Below are positions 7,263 to 12,956 of a stretch of DNA of 16,581 nt, one piece after another; positions within the stretch are counted from its first letter, which is position 1, and the number at the start of each line of letters is the position of its first letter. Source of the stretch: CAJGCS01 sp045589955 (GTDB lineage: Bacteria; Bacillota_I; Bacilli_A; ML615J-28; CAG-313); the NCBI GenBank assembly GCA_045589955.1, contig JAZNQD010000001.1, forward strand, positions 1 through 16,581, read 5' to 3'. Made by a program: the position numbers and the translations under genes. The notes under the pieces are model-generated. The model was not told the origin of the DNA. It did not search any database and was given only the letters and a program-made list of their open reading frames with translations.

Positions 7263-7343
7263 ATGTTTAAGAAATTTTTAAATGCCGTTTGGAAGAGTTT
7301 TGTAGCACAGGCTGAGGCAGAAGCTCGTATTTGGGGCAACTAA
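7263..7343 (+). CDS. 26-residue mini-protein
   Basis: GAGAGGAG stands about 10 bases before ATG 7263. The reading MFKKFLNAVWKSFVAQAEAE plus ARIWGN ends at TAA 7341-7343. It is an amphipathic helix with a basic, hydrophobic N-terminal half and an acidic middle. It lies between tRNA-Leu and tRNA-Ser. Function unknown; a membrane- or protein-binding micropeptide is possible. The ribosome binding site makes translation likely. Confidence 0.6.
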   Translation: MFKKFLNAVWKSFVAQAEAEARIWGN

Positions 7344-7379
7344 AAAAAAACATATATTACTTTCTCCGAAAAATATTTT

Positions 7380-7469
7380 GTCGGGTTAACCCTAATTGGT
7401 AAGGGAGCAGATTGCTAATCTGCCAGTAGTCGTTTCGGCGGCGTGTGGGTTCAAGTCCCATGCCCGACG
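7380..7469 (+). tRNA. tRNA-Ser(GCT)
   Basis: Acceptor GTCGGGT/GCCCGAC, anticodon stem GCAGA/TCTGC around loop TTGCTAA, long variable arm (GTAGTCGTTTCGGCGGC), T arm TGGG TTCAAGT CCCA, discriminator G as expected for Ser. Confidence 0.93.
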
Positions 7470-7505
7470 CTCAGTATCTATTGTTCGCAGAAAGGAAGAG
7501 AGGGT

Positions 7506-7784
7506 ATGTATGAAATTTTAGATTTCATTAAGCGTCGATGGCGCAAAGATGCAAACTGGTTAGATGGTAATTGCTATTGGTTTGCTCACATATTGAAAAC
7601 AAGATTTCCTTTCTTGGAGATATATTATCTCCCGATAGTAGGACACTTCGTATGCGGCGATGGCGTTTGCTTCTACGATTGGACGGGTGTTGTCGACCCT
7701 GAAGAAGTGCCATTCCTATTGTCTGATATTGAAAAACAAGATACTTTGTTATATGACAGATTATTTAGAGATTGTGTATATTAA
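7506..7784 (+). CDS. Small protein with a possible Cys-His-Asp catalytic triad (92 aa)
   Basis: The frame is open from inside tRNA-Ser, but AGAGAGGG before ATG 7506 marks the start. The sequence contains DGNCYWFA (about residues 20-27), VGHFVCGDG (about 45-53) and YDWTG (about 57-61). An NC followed by aromatic residues at a helix start, then GHF, then a YDW-type Asp, is the order seen in papain-like cysteine hydrolases, so a small NlpC/P60- or transglutaminase-like fold is possible. Similar small proteins occur in Firmicutes phages as I recall, but with no assigned role. It ends directly against tRNA-Thr: the stop codon and the tRNA 5' base are adjacent. The activity is inference only. Confidence 0.65.
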   Translation: MYEILDFIKRRWRKDANWLDGNCYWFAHILKTRFPFLEIYYLPIVGHFVCGDGVCFYDWTGVVDPEEVPFLLSDIEKQDTLLYDRLFRDCVY

Positions 7785-7857
7785 GCTGGCATGGCACAGC
7801 AGGTAGCGCGCTTCCATGGTAAGGAAGAGGTCGTGGGTTCAAGTCCCACTGTCAGCT
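7785..7857 (+). tRNA. tRNA-Thr(GGT)
   Basis: Acceptor GCTGGCA/TGTCAGC, anticodon stem CTTCC/GGAAG with loop ATGGTAA, T arm GTGGG TTCAAGT CCCAC. It starts at the base after the preceding stop codon. Confidence 0.93.
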
Positions 7858-8056
7858 CTTGTTAAGAGGTTTAATATAGCTCTTAACGTCCAGATAGTCA
7901 ACGCTGGTGTAAATACGTAACTTTACTTGGATTGACCGACGGGAGAAGCCGGAGTGAAACCGTAAAATCGTGGAAAACCCAATGTTTACTGTATGTGGGA
8001 GGCCTACTGCATATCATACTTTGGGAATAAGGGTGAGTATTCAATCCAAAAAATTT
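7858..8056 (+). ncRNA. Structured non-coding RNA between tRNA-Thr and the split Lys-like tRNA
   Basis: No ORF. GTTAAGAG (7861-7868) pairs with CTCTTAAC (7880-7887). TTGGATTGA (7927-7935) pairs perfectly with TCAATCCAA (8041-8049), closing a domain of about 120 bases that contains GAAGCCGGAGTGAAACC and several internal GC hairpins. Right after the 3' arm come A and T runs, then the tRNA 5' half. No class recognised. Confidence 0.55.
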
Positions 8057-8088
8057 GCGTCATTAGCTCAACTGGTAGAGCAACAGAC
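8057..8088 (+). tRNA. 5' half of a split Lys-like tRNA
   Basis: GCGTCAT acceptor strand, TA, D arm GCTC/GAGC, then anticodon strand ACAGAC. The matching 3' half is at about 8671-8710 (TCTGG, T arm, ATGACGC), whose acceptor strand pairs perfectly with this one. Between them lie a nuclease gene and a complete tRNA-Lys(CTT). CAGACAAA here and TTTGTCTG in the 3' half form a continuous 8-bp helix, longer than an anticodon stem. The 7-nt loop cannot be rebuilt with T at position 33, so splicing or function is uncertain. Confidence 0.6.
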
Positions 8089-8170
8089 AAAGTTAGGGCA
8101 GGTCTAATCAATGAATATGGTTTAATTTTAATATCTATTGAAAGAAAAAATATTCGGAGGTATTAGAATT

Positions 8171-8608
8171 ATGTTAAATACAGTAACCATAGGTGACATT
8201 GGAGAGTCTGTCGCTGTAATGAAATTTCTTAAAAAAGGATGTTCAGTATGTAAACCACTTACTAATAATGCTCGATATGATTTAGTAGTAGAAATTAACA
8301 ATAAGTTATATAAAGTTCAAGTTAAGTCTACTCAATCTATCAATGCTGGTAAAATGGTTTTTGCAACTAAAACAACAAATTACACTAAAGGGTCTTGGGA
8401 AAATCATTCTTATACAACAGATGAAGTTGATATATTTTTCTTATATTGTGTAGATAATGATTGGTGTGGTTTGTATATTCCATCTATTGGGGAAGACATT
8501 CAAAAAGGAATTTCTATTAGAACAGAAAAACCAAAAAATAATCAAAAAATAGGTATTCATATGTGTGAAGATTATGAATTTGACAAACAATTTGCATCAT
8601 TAGCTTAA
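8171..8608 (+). CDS. PD-(D/E)XK nuclease-superfamily protein inside a split tRNA (145 aa)
   Basis: ATG 8171 follows CGGAGG; the upstream in-frame ATG 8138 lacks a site. The protein has an early helix with GESVAVMKFLKKG, then ARYDLVVEINNKLYKVQVKST at about 44-64. D followed after about 15 residues by QVK is the PD-(D/E)XK active-site pattern of the I-Ssp6803I-like group (Pfam PDDEXK_5), with Q replacing D/E. That family includes homing endonucleases of tRNA introns. It is homologous in layout to the protein at 15690. Its last five codons overlap the 5' end of tRNA-Lys(CTT), and it lies between the halves of another tRNA, so it probably acts or acted as a mobile homing nuclease targeting tRNA genes. 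Confidence 0.75.
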   Translation: MLNTVTIGDIGESVAVMKFLKKGCSVCKPLTNNARYDLVVEINNKLYKVQVKSTQSINAGKMVFATKTTNYTKGSWENHSYTTDEVDIFFLYCVDNDWCGLYIPSIGEDIQKGISIRTEKPKNNQKIGIHMCEDYEFDKQFASLA

Positions 8609-8666
8609 TTGGTGAAGCAATCGACTCTTAATCGAGAGAGTCTGGGTTCGAGTCCCAGATGATGCA
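8594..8666 (+). tRNA. tRNA-Lys(CTT)
   Basis: Acceptor GCATCAT/ATGATGC, D arm GCTT/AAGC, anticodon loop CTCTTAA on stem TCGA/TCGA with an A-G mismatch at 27-43, T arm CTGGG TTCGAGT CCCAG. Its first 15 bases are also the end of the nuclease gene. It closely resembles the split tRNA that surrounds it. Confidence 0.9.
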
Positions 8667-8670
8667 TTCG

Positions 8671-8710
8671 TTTTGTCTGGAGGTTCAGGGTTCGATTCCC
8701 TGATGACGCA
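8671..8710 (+). tRNA. 3' half of the split Lys-like tRNA
   Basis: TTTTG, anticodon-stem strand TCTGG, variable AGGTT, T arm CAGGG TTCGATT CCCTG, acceptor strand ATGACGC, discriminator A. The acceptor strand pairs perfectly with GCGTCAT at 8057. TTT before TG may be the anticodon (Lys), but bases 37-38 (TG) are non-canonical. Confidence 0.6.
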
Positions 8711-8733
8711 CTCTTTAGGATAAGGAGGTTCAT

Positions 8734-8757
8734 ATGATTTATATTGATAATTGGTAG
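8734..8757 (+). CDS. Seven-residue leader ORF
   Basis: A perfect AAGGAGG sits 5 bases before ATG 8734, and the reading is MIYIDNW then TAG. The stop codon lies inside the left arm of the hairpin that encloses the next gene's ribosome binding site, so translation here could open or close that hairpin. Such a strong site before so short an ORF is unlikely by chance. Confidence 0.5.
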   Translation: MIYIDNW

Positions 8758-8785
8758 TTAACCTAAATTGAAAGGAGAAACTACC
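8753..8785 (+). promoter_or_regulatory. Hairpin around the ribosome binding site of the next gene
   Basis: GGTAGTT (8753-8759) pairs perfectly with AACTACC (8779-8785), immediately before ATG 8787. AAAGGAG lies in the loop at 8771-8777. A ribosome stopping at TAG 8755-8757 would cover the left arm, fitting translational control. Confidence 0.5.
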
Positions 8786-8786
8786 T

Positions 8787-9347
8787 ATGTACAATATTTA
8801 TAATGCATCTGAAATCTTTTACATTTGGGATATTGAAAACCAAAGAATGTCCTTAATTGGAGATGAAAATGACCTAATTCACTATTTGGCTCGTTGTTAT
8901 AGAGTTAGTTGGTGGTGTGGCAGTGAACTTATCAATTCAATTTTTGAAAGTTACGCTTGCAATATCAATGAAGAAGGTAAAAAGTATCAAATTTTTGATG
9001 GAATGGATAGATGTATTAATCCACGCATATATGAGCGTGAAGCAAGAAAACTTTATCTTGAAGTTTATAAGAAAAAACAACAAAAACAGGAATATCGCAA
9101 ATGGGTACGTAAGTATCGAGGCGAATTCCGTAGAGAACCAGTAGAAGGAATTCATAAGTGGCGTGGCGGTCCAAGTTATCAAGGAAGAAAAGTAACTCAC
9201 TTAAAGAAAATGTATGCTAATCCAGAATACAAAGAATTTAATCGAGGTTCTCGTGATGAAGTTCCAGATTGGTGGGATGATTGTAAACCTCGCTGTCGTC
9301 AGCGTTCTTGGAAAAGTCATCGTAAACATCAATGGAAAGAAAAATAA
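8787..9347 (+). CDS. Basic Trp/Arg-rich protein of unknown function (186 aa)
   Basis: The start follows AAAGGAG. The N-terminal 70 residues are mixed (YIWDIENQRMSLIGDENDLIHYLARCYRVSWWCGSELI), suggesting a compact domain. The C-terminal half is very basic and rich in Trp, Arg, Lys and Tyr (HKWRGGPSYQGRK, DWWDDCKPRCRQRSWKSH), as in nucleic-acid-binding or RNA-binding tails. The Cys residues do not form a clear zinc finger. It lies between tRNA-Lys and tRNA-Arg, preceded by a seven-residue leader ORF and hairpin, so its translation may be regulated. A tRNA or RNA partner is possible but only inferred. Confidence 0.7.
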   Translation: MYNIYNASEIFYIWDIENQRMSLIGDENDLIHYLARCYRVSWWCGSELINSIFESYACNINEEGKKYQIFDGMDRCINPRIYEREARKLYLEVYKKKQQKQEYRKWVRKYRGEFRREPVEGIHKWRGGPSYQGRKVTHLKKMYANPEYKEFNRGSRDEVPDWWDDCKPRCRQRSWKSHRKHQWKEK

Positions 9348-9350
9348 AAT

Positions 9351-9365
9351 CTGGGCATTGCCCAG
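9351..9365 (+). other. Hairpin between CDS and tRNA-Arg
   Basis: CTGGGC ATT GCCCAG is a perfect 6-bp stem right after the stop codon and 5 bases before the tRNA. No T run follows, so it is more likely an mRNA 3'-end protector or processing signal than a terminator. Confidence 0.45.
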
Positions 9366-9370
9366 TATAT

Positions 9371-9444
9371 ATCCCTGTAGCTCAGTGGAATAGAGCAGCG
9401 TCCTTCTAAGTCGCGTGTCGGAGGTTCGAGTCCTCTCAGGGATA
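9371..9444 (+). tRNA. tRNA-Arg(TCT)
   Basis: Acceptor ATCCCTG/CAGGGAT, D arm GCTC/GAGC, anticodon stem GCGTC/GTCGC (one T-T mismatch) with loop CTTCTAA, T arm GGAGG TTCGAGT CCTCT. It reads AGA, a frequent codon in the AT-rich genes here. Confidence 0.92.
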
Positions 9445-9514
9445 CTTGGTAATCCAACCACCACCCATAGAAGTATTCTGTTGCAACGGGGTTTTACGAT
9501 GAAAGAGTTGGAGT

Positions 9515-9544
9515 GTTTGCGGCTGGTGCACACAGACCGCAAAC
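9515..9544 (+). other. Strong hairpin upstream of the 9576 gene
   Basis: GTTTGCGG (9515-9522) pairs perfectly with CCGCAAAC (9537-9544), extended by CTG/CAG inside. No T tract follows. The remainder of 9445-9575 holds no gene. It could protect or regulate the leader of the next ORF. Confidence 0.45.
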
Positions 9545-9575
9545 ATAAATATCAATTTTAGAAAGGAAAATTAAA

Positions 9576-9932
9576 ATGGCACATCATTTTGTAATTATAA
9601 CATTTAAAGAAAATGTAAAAGAAATTCCTTATAAATACTTAGTAGAACTTTCTAAATTGGTAGATTTTGATGTAAATATGACAGTCGATGAAACTGGTAT
9701 TCAATTTAAACACTATGGTTACTTCTGGGATTATGAGGGAGCTATTGATGATTTATTTGTTGATGATAAAGTAACAGGAATGACACTTGCCGCATATGAA
9801 TGGCTTAAAGAAAATACAACCATTGAATCTGACTGTTGGAATGTAAATGATAGTGAATATGGTCCTGATAGTTGGGAAGATTTTGAAAGACAAATGTGCC
9901 ATATTAAAAAACGTTACTTTGAAAAAGAATAA
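9576..9932 (+). CDS. Acidic protein of unknown function (118 aa)
   Basis: AGAAAGGAAA precedes the ATG. The N-terminus MAHHFVIITFKENVKEIPYKYLVELSKL gives a strand then helix. A long acidic middle follows (FDVNMTVDETGIQ, WDYEGAIDDLFVDDKV) with many aromatic residues, and a helical basic end. No signal peptide, membrane segment or known motif. The protein is strongly negative overall, a trait of DNA-mimic or inhibitor phage proteins, but that is speculative. It lies between two Arg tRNAs and its stop is 6 bases before the second. Confidence 0.7.
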   Translation: MAHHFVIITFKENVKEIPYKYLVELSKLVDFDVNMTVDETGIQFKHYGYFWDYEGAIDDLFVDDKVTGMTLAAYEWLKENTTIESDCWNVNDSEYGPDSWEDFERQMCHIKKRYFEKE

Positions 9933-9938
9933 TAATTT

Positions 9939-10012
9939 GCCCGCTTAGCTCAGTGGAATAGAGCACGGCGCTACGGACGCCGGTGTCGGGGGTTCGAGTC
10001 CCTCAGCGGGTA
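9939..10012 (+). tRNA. tRNA-Arg(ACG)
   Basis: Acceptor GCCCGCT/AGCGGGT, D arm GCTC/GAGC, anticodon stem CGGCG/CGCCG with loop CTACGGA, T arm GGGGG TTCGAGT CCCTC. A34 would need host TadA deamination to inosine to read CGC and CGA. Confidence 0.93.
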
Positions 10013-10031
10013 CTTTAAAAAGGAGATAACT

Positions 10032-10229
10032 ATGTATAATACAACTTATAGATGTGTTAAACCTTTCACTGTATATGATGAAAACCAAAAACCAATTAAA
10101 ATTAAAAGAGGAAGTCTTTGGGGTTTATGTTGGTGTGGTGGTGAATATTCTTTTAAAGAATTAACAGATGGAAAATTTACTTTGAGTCTTCCTGATGTAC
10201 TTGTAACTCATCATTTTAAAAAAATTTGA
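10032..10229 (+). CDS. Small SH3-like or beta-rich protein of unknown function (65 aa)
   Basis: AAAGGAG precedes the ATG. The sequence RCVKPFTVYDENQKPIKIKRGSLWGL then a GGEYSFKEL stretch has the turn-rich pattern of small phage proteins that begin with a short beta barrel (KPF...V.KG..W). No catalytic residues are evident. The stop lies within the -35 of the promoter that drives the AAA+ gene. Fold assignment is weak. Confidence 0.6.
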   Translation: MYNTTYRCVKPFTVYDENQKPIKIKRGSLWGLCWCGGEYSFKELTDGKFTLSLPDVLVTHHFKKI

Positions 10230-10254
10230 TTATTTTATAAAAAAATGATATAAT
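10226..10254 (+). promoter_or_regulatory. Promoter copy 4 for the AAA+ ATPase gene
   Basis: TTGATT 10226-10231, 17 bases, TATAAT 10249-10254 with extended -10 TG. The AAA+ gene starts about 40 bases downstream. Confidence 0.87.
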
Positions 10255-10293
10255 ATTTATATAAGATAAAGAAAGATATGAAAGGAAATGAAT

Positions 10294-11406
10294 ATGCAAG
10301 TAGTAAATACAGGTAATACTTACAAAATTTATGACAACAGTTTAAGAACATTTAATCAGTTGCCAGCTCAAGCTTACTTAGTGAATTTTGATAAAATGTC
10401 AGGTTTTTATTTATCAACCTTTGATGACATTACTATCAATGAGAAAGTGTACGGAGTACATATCGAGAAATGTCAGAAAGTTCTCAAGTCATTTGAGATT
10501 TTTGAACGTAATCTTGGTGTGATTTTATCTGGTGCAAAAGGTATTGGTAAGTCTTTATTTGCGAAGATGCTTTCCGCAGAGGCAATCAAAGCTGGTTATC
10601 CATTACTGATTGTTAATTGTTATATTCCGGGAATCGCTGATTATTTAACCTCTATTCAACAGGAAGTGGTTGTTTTATTTGATGAATTTGATAAGACATT
10701 CCATGCACCAAAAGAAAGAGATAGTATGAGTGACCCGCAATCTGAAATGCTTACATTGTTTGATGGTTTATCTCAGGGTAAGAAACTTTTTGTTGTAACT
10801 TGTAATGAATTAAACAATTTGAATAATTACTTAGTGAACCGTCCAGGACGATTCCATTATCATTTCAGATTTGAGTATCCTACAAATGAGGAAATCACTG
10901 AGTATTTACAGGATAAAATTCCAGAGTCCGCATATGGCGAGATTGATAAGGTTATTCAGTTTGCCCAAAAGGTAGATTTGAATTATGACTGCTTACGAGC
11001 AATCGCTTTTGAACTCACTCTTGGTACAAAATTTGAGGAAGCGATTAAGGATTTGAATATCTTAAATCTTTCACAGGATTGGTATTCAGTTACAATCTTC
11101 TTCAACGATGGTACAAAGGCTCGCAGAGAATTGCGTATGGACTTATTTGATGATTCTGAGGTTCGTTATGAGTTTACAGACTGCAATCGTTTCGATTTCT
11201 ATGTAAACTTCAATCCTTGTGACTCTCATTACGATAGTTTCAAGGGTGGTACAGTAGTTGATGGCTCTAGCGTTAAGTTAGATTGGCAGGATAGCTACTA
11301 CGATGAACCAGAAGACAAGGGTCCACTGGAAGAGCGTAAGAAGAGAAAATGCGAATATATCTTAATTCGTAGAAAGGGTAATAAGTCTTTACACTATGCG
11401 GTGTAA
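10294..11406 (+). CDS. AAA+ ATPase (370 aa)
   Basis: AAAGGAA gives better spacing to ATG 10294 than to the in-frame ATG 10288. Walker A GAKGIGKS is at about residues 75-82, Walker B VVLFDEFDK at about 121-129, sensor 1-like VVTCNELNN at about 164-172, and the arginine finger-type NRPGRFHYHF at about 181-190, all in the usual AAA+ order. A helical lid follows. The C-terminal third is acidic, then ends in a basic KKRKCEYILIRRKGNKS segment. Codon use is less AT-rich than the radical SAM operon, hinting at separate acquisition. Phage AAA+ proteins of this size act as loaders, unwinders or remodellers; the partner is not visible. A repeated promoter precedes it and tRNA-Ile follows. Confidence 0.9.
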   Translation: MQVVNTGNTYKIYDNSLRTFNQLPAQAYLVNFDKMSGFYLSTFDDITINEKVYGVHIEKCQKVLKSFEIFERNLGVILSGAKGIGKSLFAKMLSAEAIKAGYPLLIVNCYIPGIADYLTSIQQEVVVLFDEFDKTFHAPKERDSMSDPQSEMLTLFDGLSQGKKLFVVTCNELNNLNNYLVNRPGRFHYHFRFEYPTNEEITEYLQDKIPESAYGEIDKVIQFAQKVDLNYDCLRAIAFELTLGTKFEEAIKDLNILNLSQDWYSVTIFFNDGTKARRELRMDLFDDSEVRYEFTDCNRFDFYVNFNPCDSHYDSFKGGTVVDGSSVKLDWQDSYYDEPEDKGPLEERKKRKCEYILIRRKGNKSLHYAV

Positions 11407-11424
11407 GGGCTTGCGCCCGGACCT

Positions 11425-11498
11425 AGGGACGTAACTCAGTAGGTGAGAGTGCCGGCCTTATAAGCCGGTGGTCATGGGTTCGAGTCCCATCGTCCCTA
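11425..11498 (+). tRNA. tRNA-Ile(TAT)
   Basis: Acceptor AGGGACG/CGTCCCT, D arm ACTC/GAGT, anticodon stem CCGGC/GCCGG with loop CTTATAA, T arm ATGGG TTCGAGT CCCAT. A TAT anticodon reads ATA directly, avoiding the lysidine-modified CAT tRNA used by most bacteria. ATA is common in this AT-rich DNA. A GGGC-TTGC-GCCC mini-hairpin at 11407-11418 precedes it. Confidence 0.9.
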
Positions 11499-11514
11499 TT
11501 ATAAAGGAGTTGTT

Positions 11515-11640
11515 ATGTTAAATAAAATTATTTGTTTTTTATTTGGTCATAGTTGGAATTTAGATATGATTACTGAGGACCAAAAACACATTACAATAAA
11601 ATGTAATAGGTGCGAAAAAAGTAAGGACATTTTTTGTTAA
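11515..11640 (+). CDS. DUF1660-like small zinc-ribbon phage protein (41 aa)
   Basis: AAAGGAG precedes ATG 11515. The reading begins MLNKIICFLFGHSWNLDM and has CNRC near residue 30 and a final Cys. The C..FGH.W start followed by CxxC matches short phage proteins of the DUF1660 type, where Cys and His residues may bind zinc. Function of the family is unknown. It is followed at once by two promoter copies. Confidence 0.7.
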   Translation: MLNKIICFLFGHSWNLDMITEDQKHITIKCNRCEKSKDIFC

Positions 11641-11650
11641 AGATATTGAT

Positions 11651-11679
11651 TTGATTTTTATAAAAAAATATGATATAAT
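11651..11679 (+). promoter_or_regulatory. Promoter copy 5
   Basis: TTGATT 11651-11656, 17 bases, TATAAT 11674-11679 with extended -10 TG. It drives RNA toward the AAGAC element and tRNA-Ile(GAT). Only a 58-base leader without an ORF separates it from copy 6. Confidence 0.85.
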
Positions 11680-11737
11680 ATTTATATAAGGTGGTAAGAA
11701 AATAGAAAGCCAACTTATAAGCAACAAAAAGAAAAAT

Positions 11738-11766
11738 TTGATTTTTTTAAAAAAATATGATATAAT
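11738..11766 (+). promoter_or_regulatory. Promoter copy 6
   Basis: TTGATT 11738-11743, 17 bases, TATAAT 11761-11766 with extended -10 TG. Transcription would begin just before the AAGACAG element at 11785, so that element is likely the 5' end of an RNA. Confidence 0.85.
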
Positions 11767-11784
11767 ATTTATATAAGTTAAGAA

Positions 11785-11878
11785 AAGACAGTTACAGCAA
11801 ATGCTGATATTTCAGGAAAAACATATTTAATCATTCTTACAGATTTAATAGATTTTTAAGAGAAATAAAACCTGTCTT
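11785..11878 (+). other. AAGAC/ACAGCAA element upstream of tRNA-Ile(GAT)
   Basis: AAGACAG (11785-11791) pairs perfectly with CTGTCTT (11872-11878). TTACAGCAA follows the left arm, then a GCTGATATTTCAG hairpin. It has no tRNA inside, unlike the copies at 6676 and 13626, and sits directly downstream of a promoter. Confidence 0.6.
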
Positions 11879-11886
11879 GTATATAT

Positions 11887-11960
11887 TGTGAGGTAGCTCA
11901 GTCGGTTAGAGCGTTGGTCTGATAAGCCAAAGGTCGAGGGTTCGATTCCCTCTCTCACAA
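11887..11960 (+). tRNA. tRNA-Ile(GAT)
   Basis: Acceptor TGTGAGG/TCTCACA, D arm GCTC/GAGC, anticodon stem TTGGT/GCCAA with loop CTGATAA, T arm GAGGG TTCGATT CCCTC. Confidence 0.94.
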
Positions 11961-12119
11961 CTAAAGTTCTCCCTTGAGCCGGAGATTAAAAACTCGACCT
12001 ACAGCTAGAACAGGTAGGATAATAGGGGCGGCGGGTTGCTTTAAAATTAAAGGGAAACGCAGACATGAAATTGAGCGTGCGTTAGAGTTGGTGGGAAATG
12101 GGTAGTCCAACATATTTTA
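11961..12119 (+). ncRNA. Structured non-coding RNA between tRNA-Ile and tRNA-Pro
   Basis: No ORF. Hairpins: CCTAC (11998-12002) with GTAGG (12014-12018), and CTTTAA (12039-12044) with TTAAAG (12047-12052). It is GC-richer than nearby genes and has purine-rich single strands (GGGAAACGCAGACATGAAA). Class unknown. Confidence 0.45.
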
Positions 12120-12192
12120 CGGGGTGTAGGTCAGTTGGTAGACCGCGTGCTTTGGGAGCATGAAGTCGCACGTTCGAGTCGTGTCACCCCGA
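12120..12192 (+). tRNA. tRNA-Pro(TGG)
   Basis: Acceptor CGGGGTG/CACCCCG, D arm GGTC/GACC, anticodon stem CGTGC/GCATG with loop TTTGGGA, T arm GCACG TTCGAGT CGTGT. This is the regular Pro tRNA; an aberrant second one is at 13351. Confidence 0.93.
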
Positions 12193-12209
12193 CTCCCAAT
12201 TAAATATTC

Positions 12210-12255
12210 AAGACGCTTTAACAGCAAAATTTTAATTCAAAATATTTATATGATG
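12210..12255 (+). other. AAGAC/ACAGCAA element, partner arm not found
   Basis: AAGACGCTTTAACAGCAA matches the left side of the other elements. An ATTTTAATT/AATTAAAAG hairpin follows, but no CGTCTT arm is seen, so this copy may be truncated. The surrounding 12193-12338 has no gene. Confidence 0.4.
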
Positions 12256-12407
12256 AAATTAAAAGAATACTTTCGCTGAAGAAGTTAAAATCAGCTCCAG
12301 CTTTATGTCTAGCTTTATATTACAGAAAACAGGGAGTTATGACTGGCAATACTGTTAAATCTGTATGTGTCTTGTTTGGGAATATTTATTTGGAAGGAGC
12401 GAATTTT

Positions 12408-12629
12408 ATGGCAAAGAAAACAGTAACGATTGAAATTGATGAAGATGCTTTTAATGGTCTTAATAATGCAGTTATCGCTTACATGGATGTTGTCTGGGCT
12501 TGTTTTCTTCATTGTGAAGTAGATAGTAAATTTGAAAAATTAAAAGAACTGCCAGAGGAAAAGCTCTTTGCAAGAAGAGATAAACTGGTAGAAATGTACA
12601 AACAAATTGAACAACAATTCTTAAATTGA
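12408..12629 (+). CDS. Small protein of unknown function (73 aa)
   Basis: GGAAGGAG stands before ATG 12408. The frame is open from ATG 12339, which also has GGGAG close by but too near for good spacing. MAKKTVTIEIDEDAFNGLNNAVIAYMDVVW gives a short strand then a hydrophobic helix, followed by a charged helical region KLKELPEEKLFARRDKLVEMYKQ. The shape recalls small ribbon or helix phage proteins, but no family is recognised. Its stop lies just inside the -35 of the next promoter. Confidence 0.65.
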   Translation: MAKKTVTIEIDEDAFNGLNNAVIAYMDVVWACFLHCEVDSKFEKLKELPEEKLFARRDKLVEMYKQIEQQFLN

Positions 12630-12654
12630 TTTTTTCAAAAAAATATGATATAAT
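12626..12654 (+). promoter_or_regulatory. Promoter copy 7
   Basis: TTGATT 12626-12631, 17 bases, TATAAT 12649-12654 with extended -10 TG. It drives the 12684 ORF and, by read-through, the tRNA/RNA array that follows, since no further copy occurs downstream in the window. Confidence 0.86.
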
Positions 12655-12683
12655 ATTTATAGAAAGTAAGAAAGGATTTAAAA

Positions 12684-12893
12684 ATGAGTTGGGAAGAAGA
12701 ATTTGAAAAATATAATGCTGATGGCATTGATTTTGTTCCATTAAATTTTAATCCTTGCTGCACTCCACAAGGTCAAATATATAAGAGTTTTACAAAGGAA
12801 GAGTTCCTAAAAGGAACCATTTATCCTCGCTCTAATTATTATTTTTGGAGAATGGAAAACGGACTAAAGTGTTATATTACTATGCGGGATTAA
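12684..12893 (+). CDS. Small protein of unknown function overlapping tRNA-Val (69 aa)
   Basis: GAAAGGA precedes the ATG. The protein starts with an acidic MSWEEEFEKYN stretch, then FVPLNFNPCCTPQGQIYKSFTKEEFLKGTIYPRSNYYFWRMENG, rich in aromatics and ending YITMRD. No known domain. Its stop TAA (12891-12893) consists of bases 8-10 of tRNA-Val, so the last codons and the tRNA acceptor strand share sequence, and processing of the tRNA would remove the end of this mRNA. Confidence 0.7.
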   Translation: MSWEEEFEKYNADGIDFVPLNFNPCCTPQGQIYKSFTKEEFLKGTIYPRSNYYFWRMENGLKCYITMRD

Positions 12894-12956
12894 CTCAACT
12901 GGGAGAGTGTCTGCCTTACAAGCAGGAAGTTGGCGGTTCAAGCCCGTCATCCCGCA
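12884..12956 (+). tRNA. tRNA-Val(TAC)
   Basis: Acceptor GCGGGAT/ATCCCGC, D arm ACTC/GAGT, anticodon stem TCTGC/GCAGG with loop CTTACAA, T arm GGCGG TTCAAGC CCGTC. Its first 10 bases are also coding. Confidence 0.92.
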
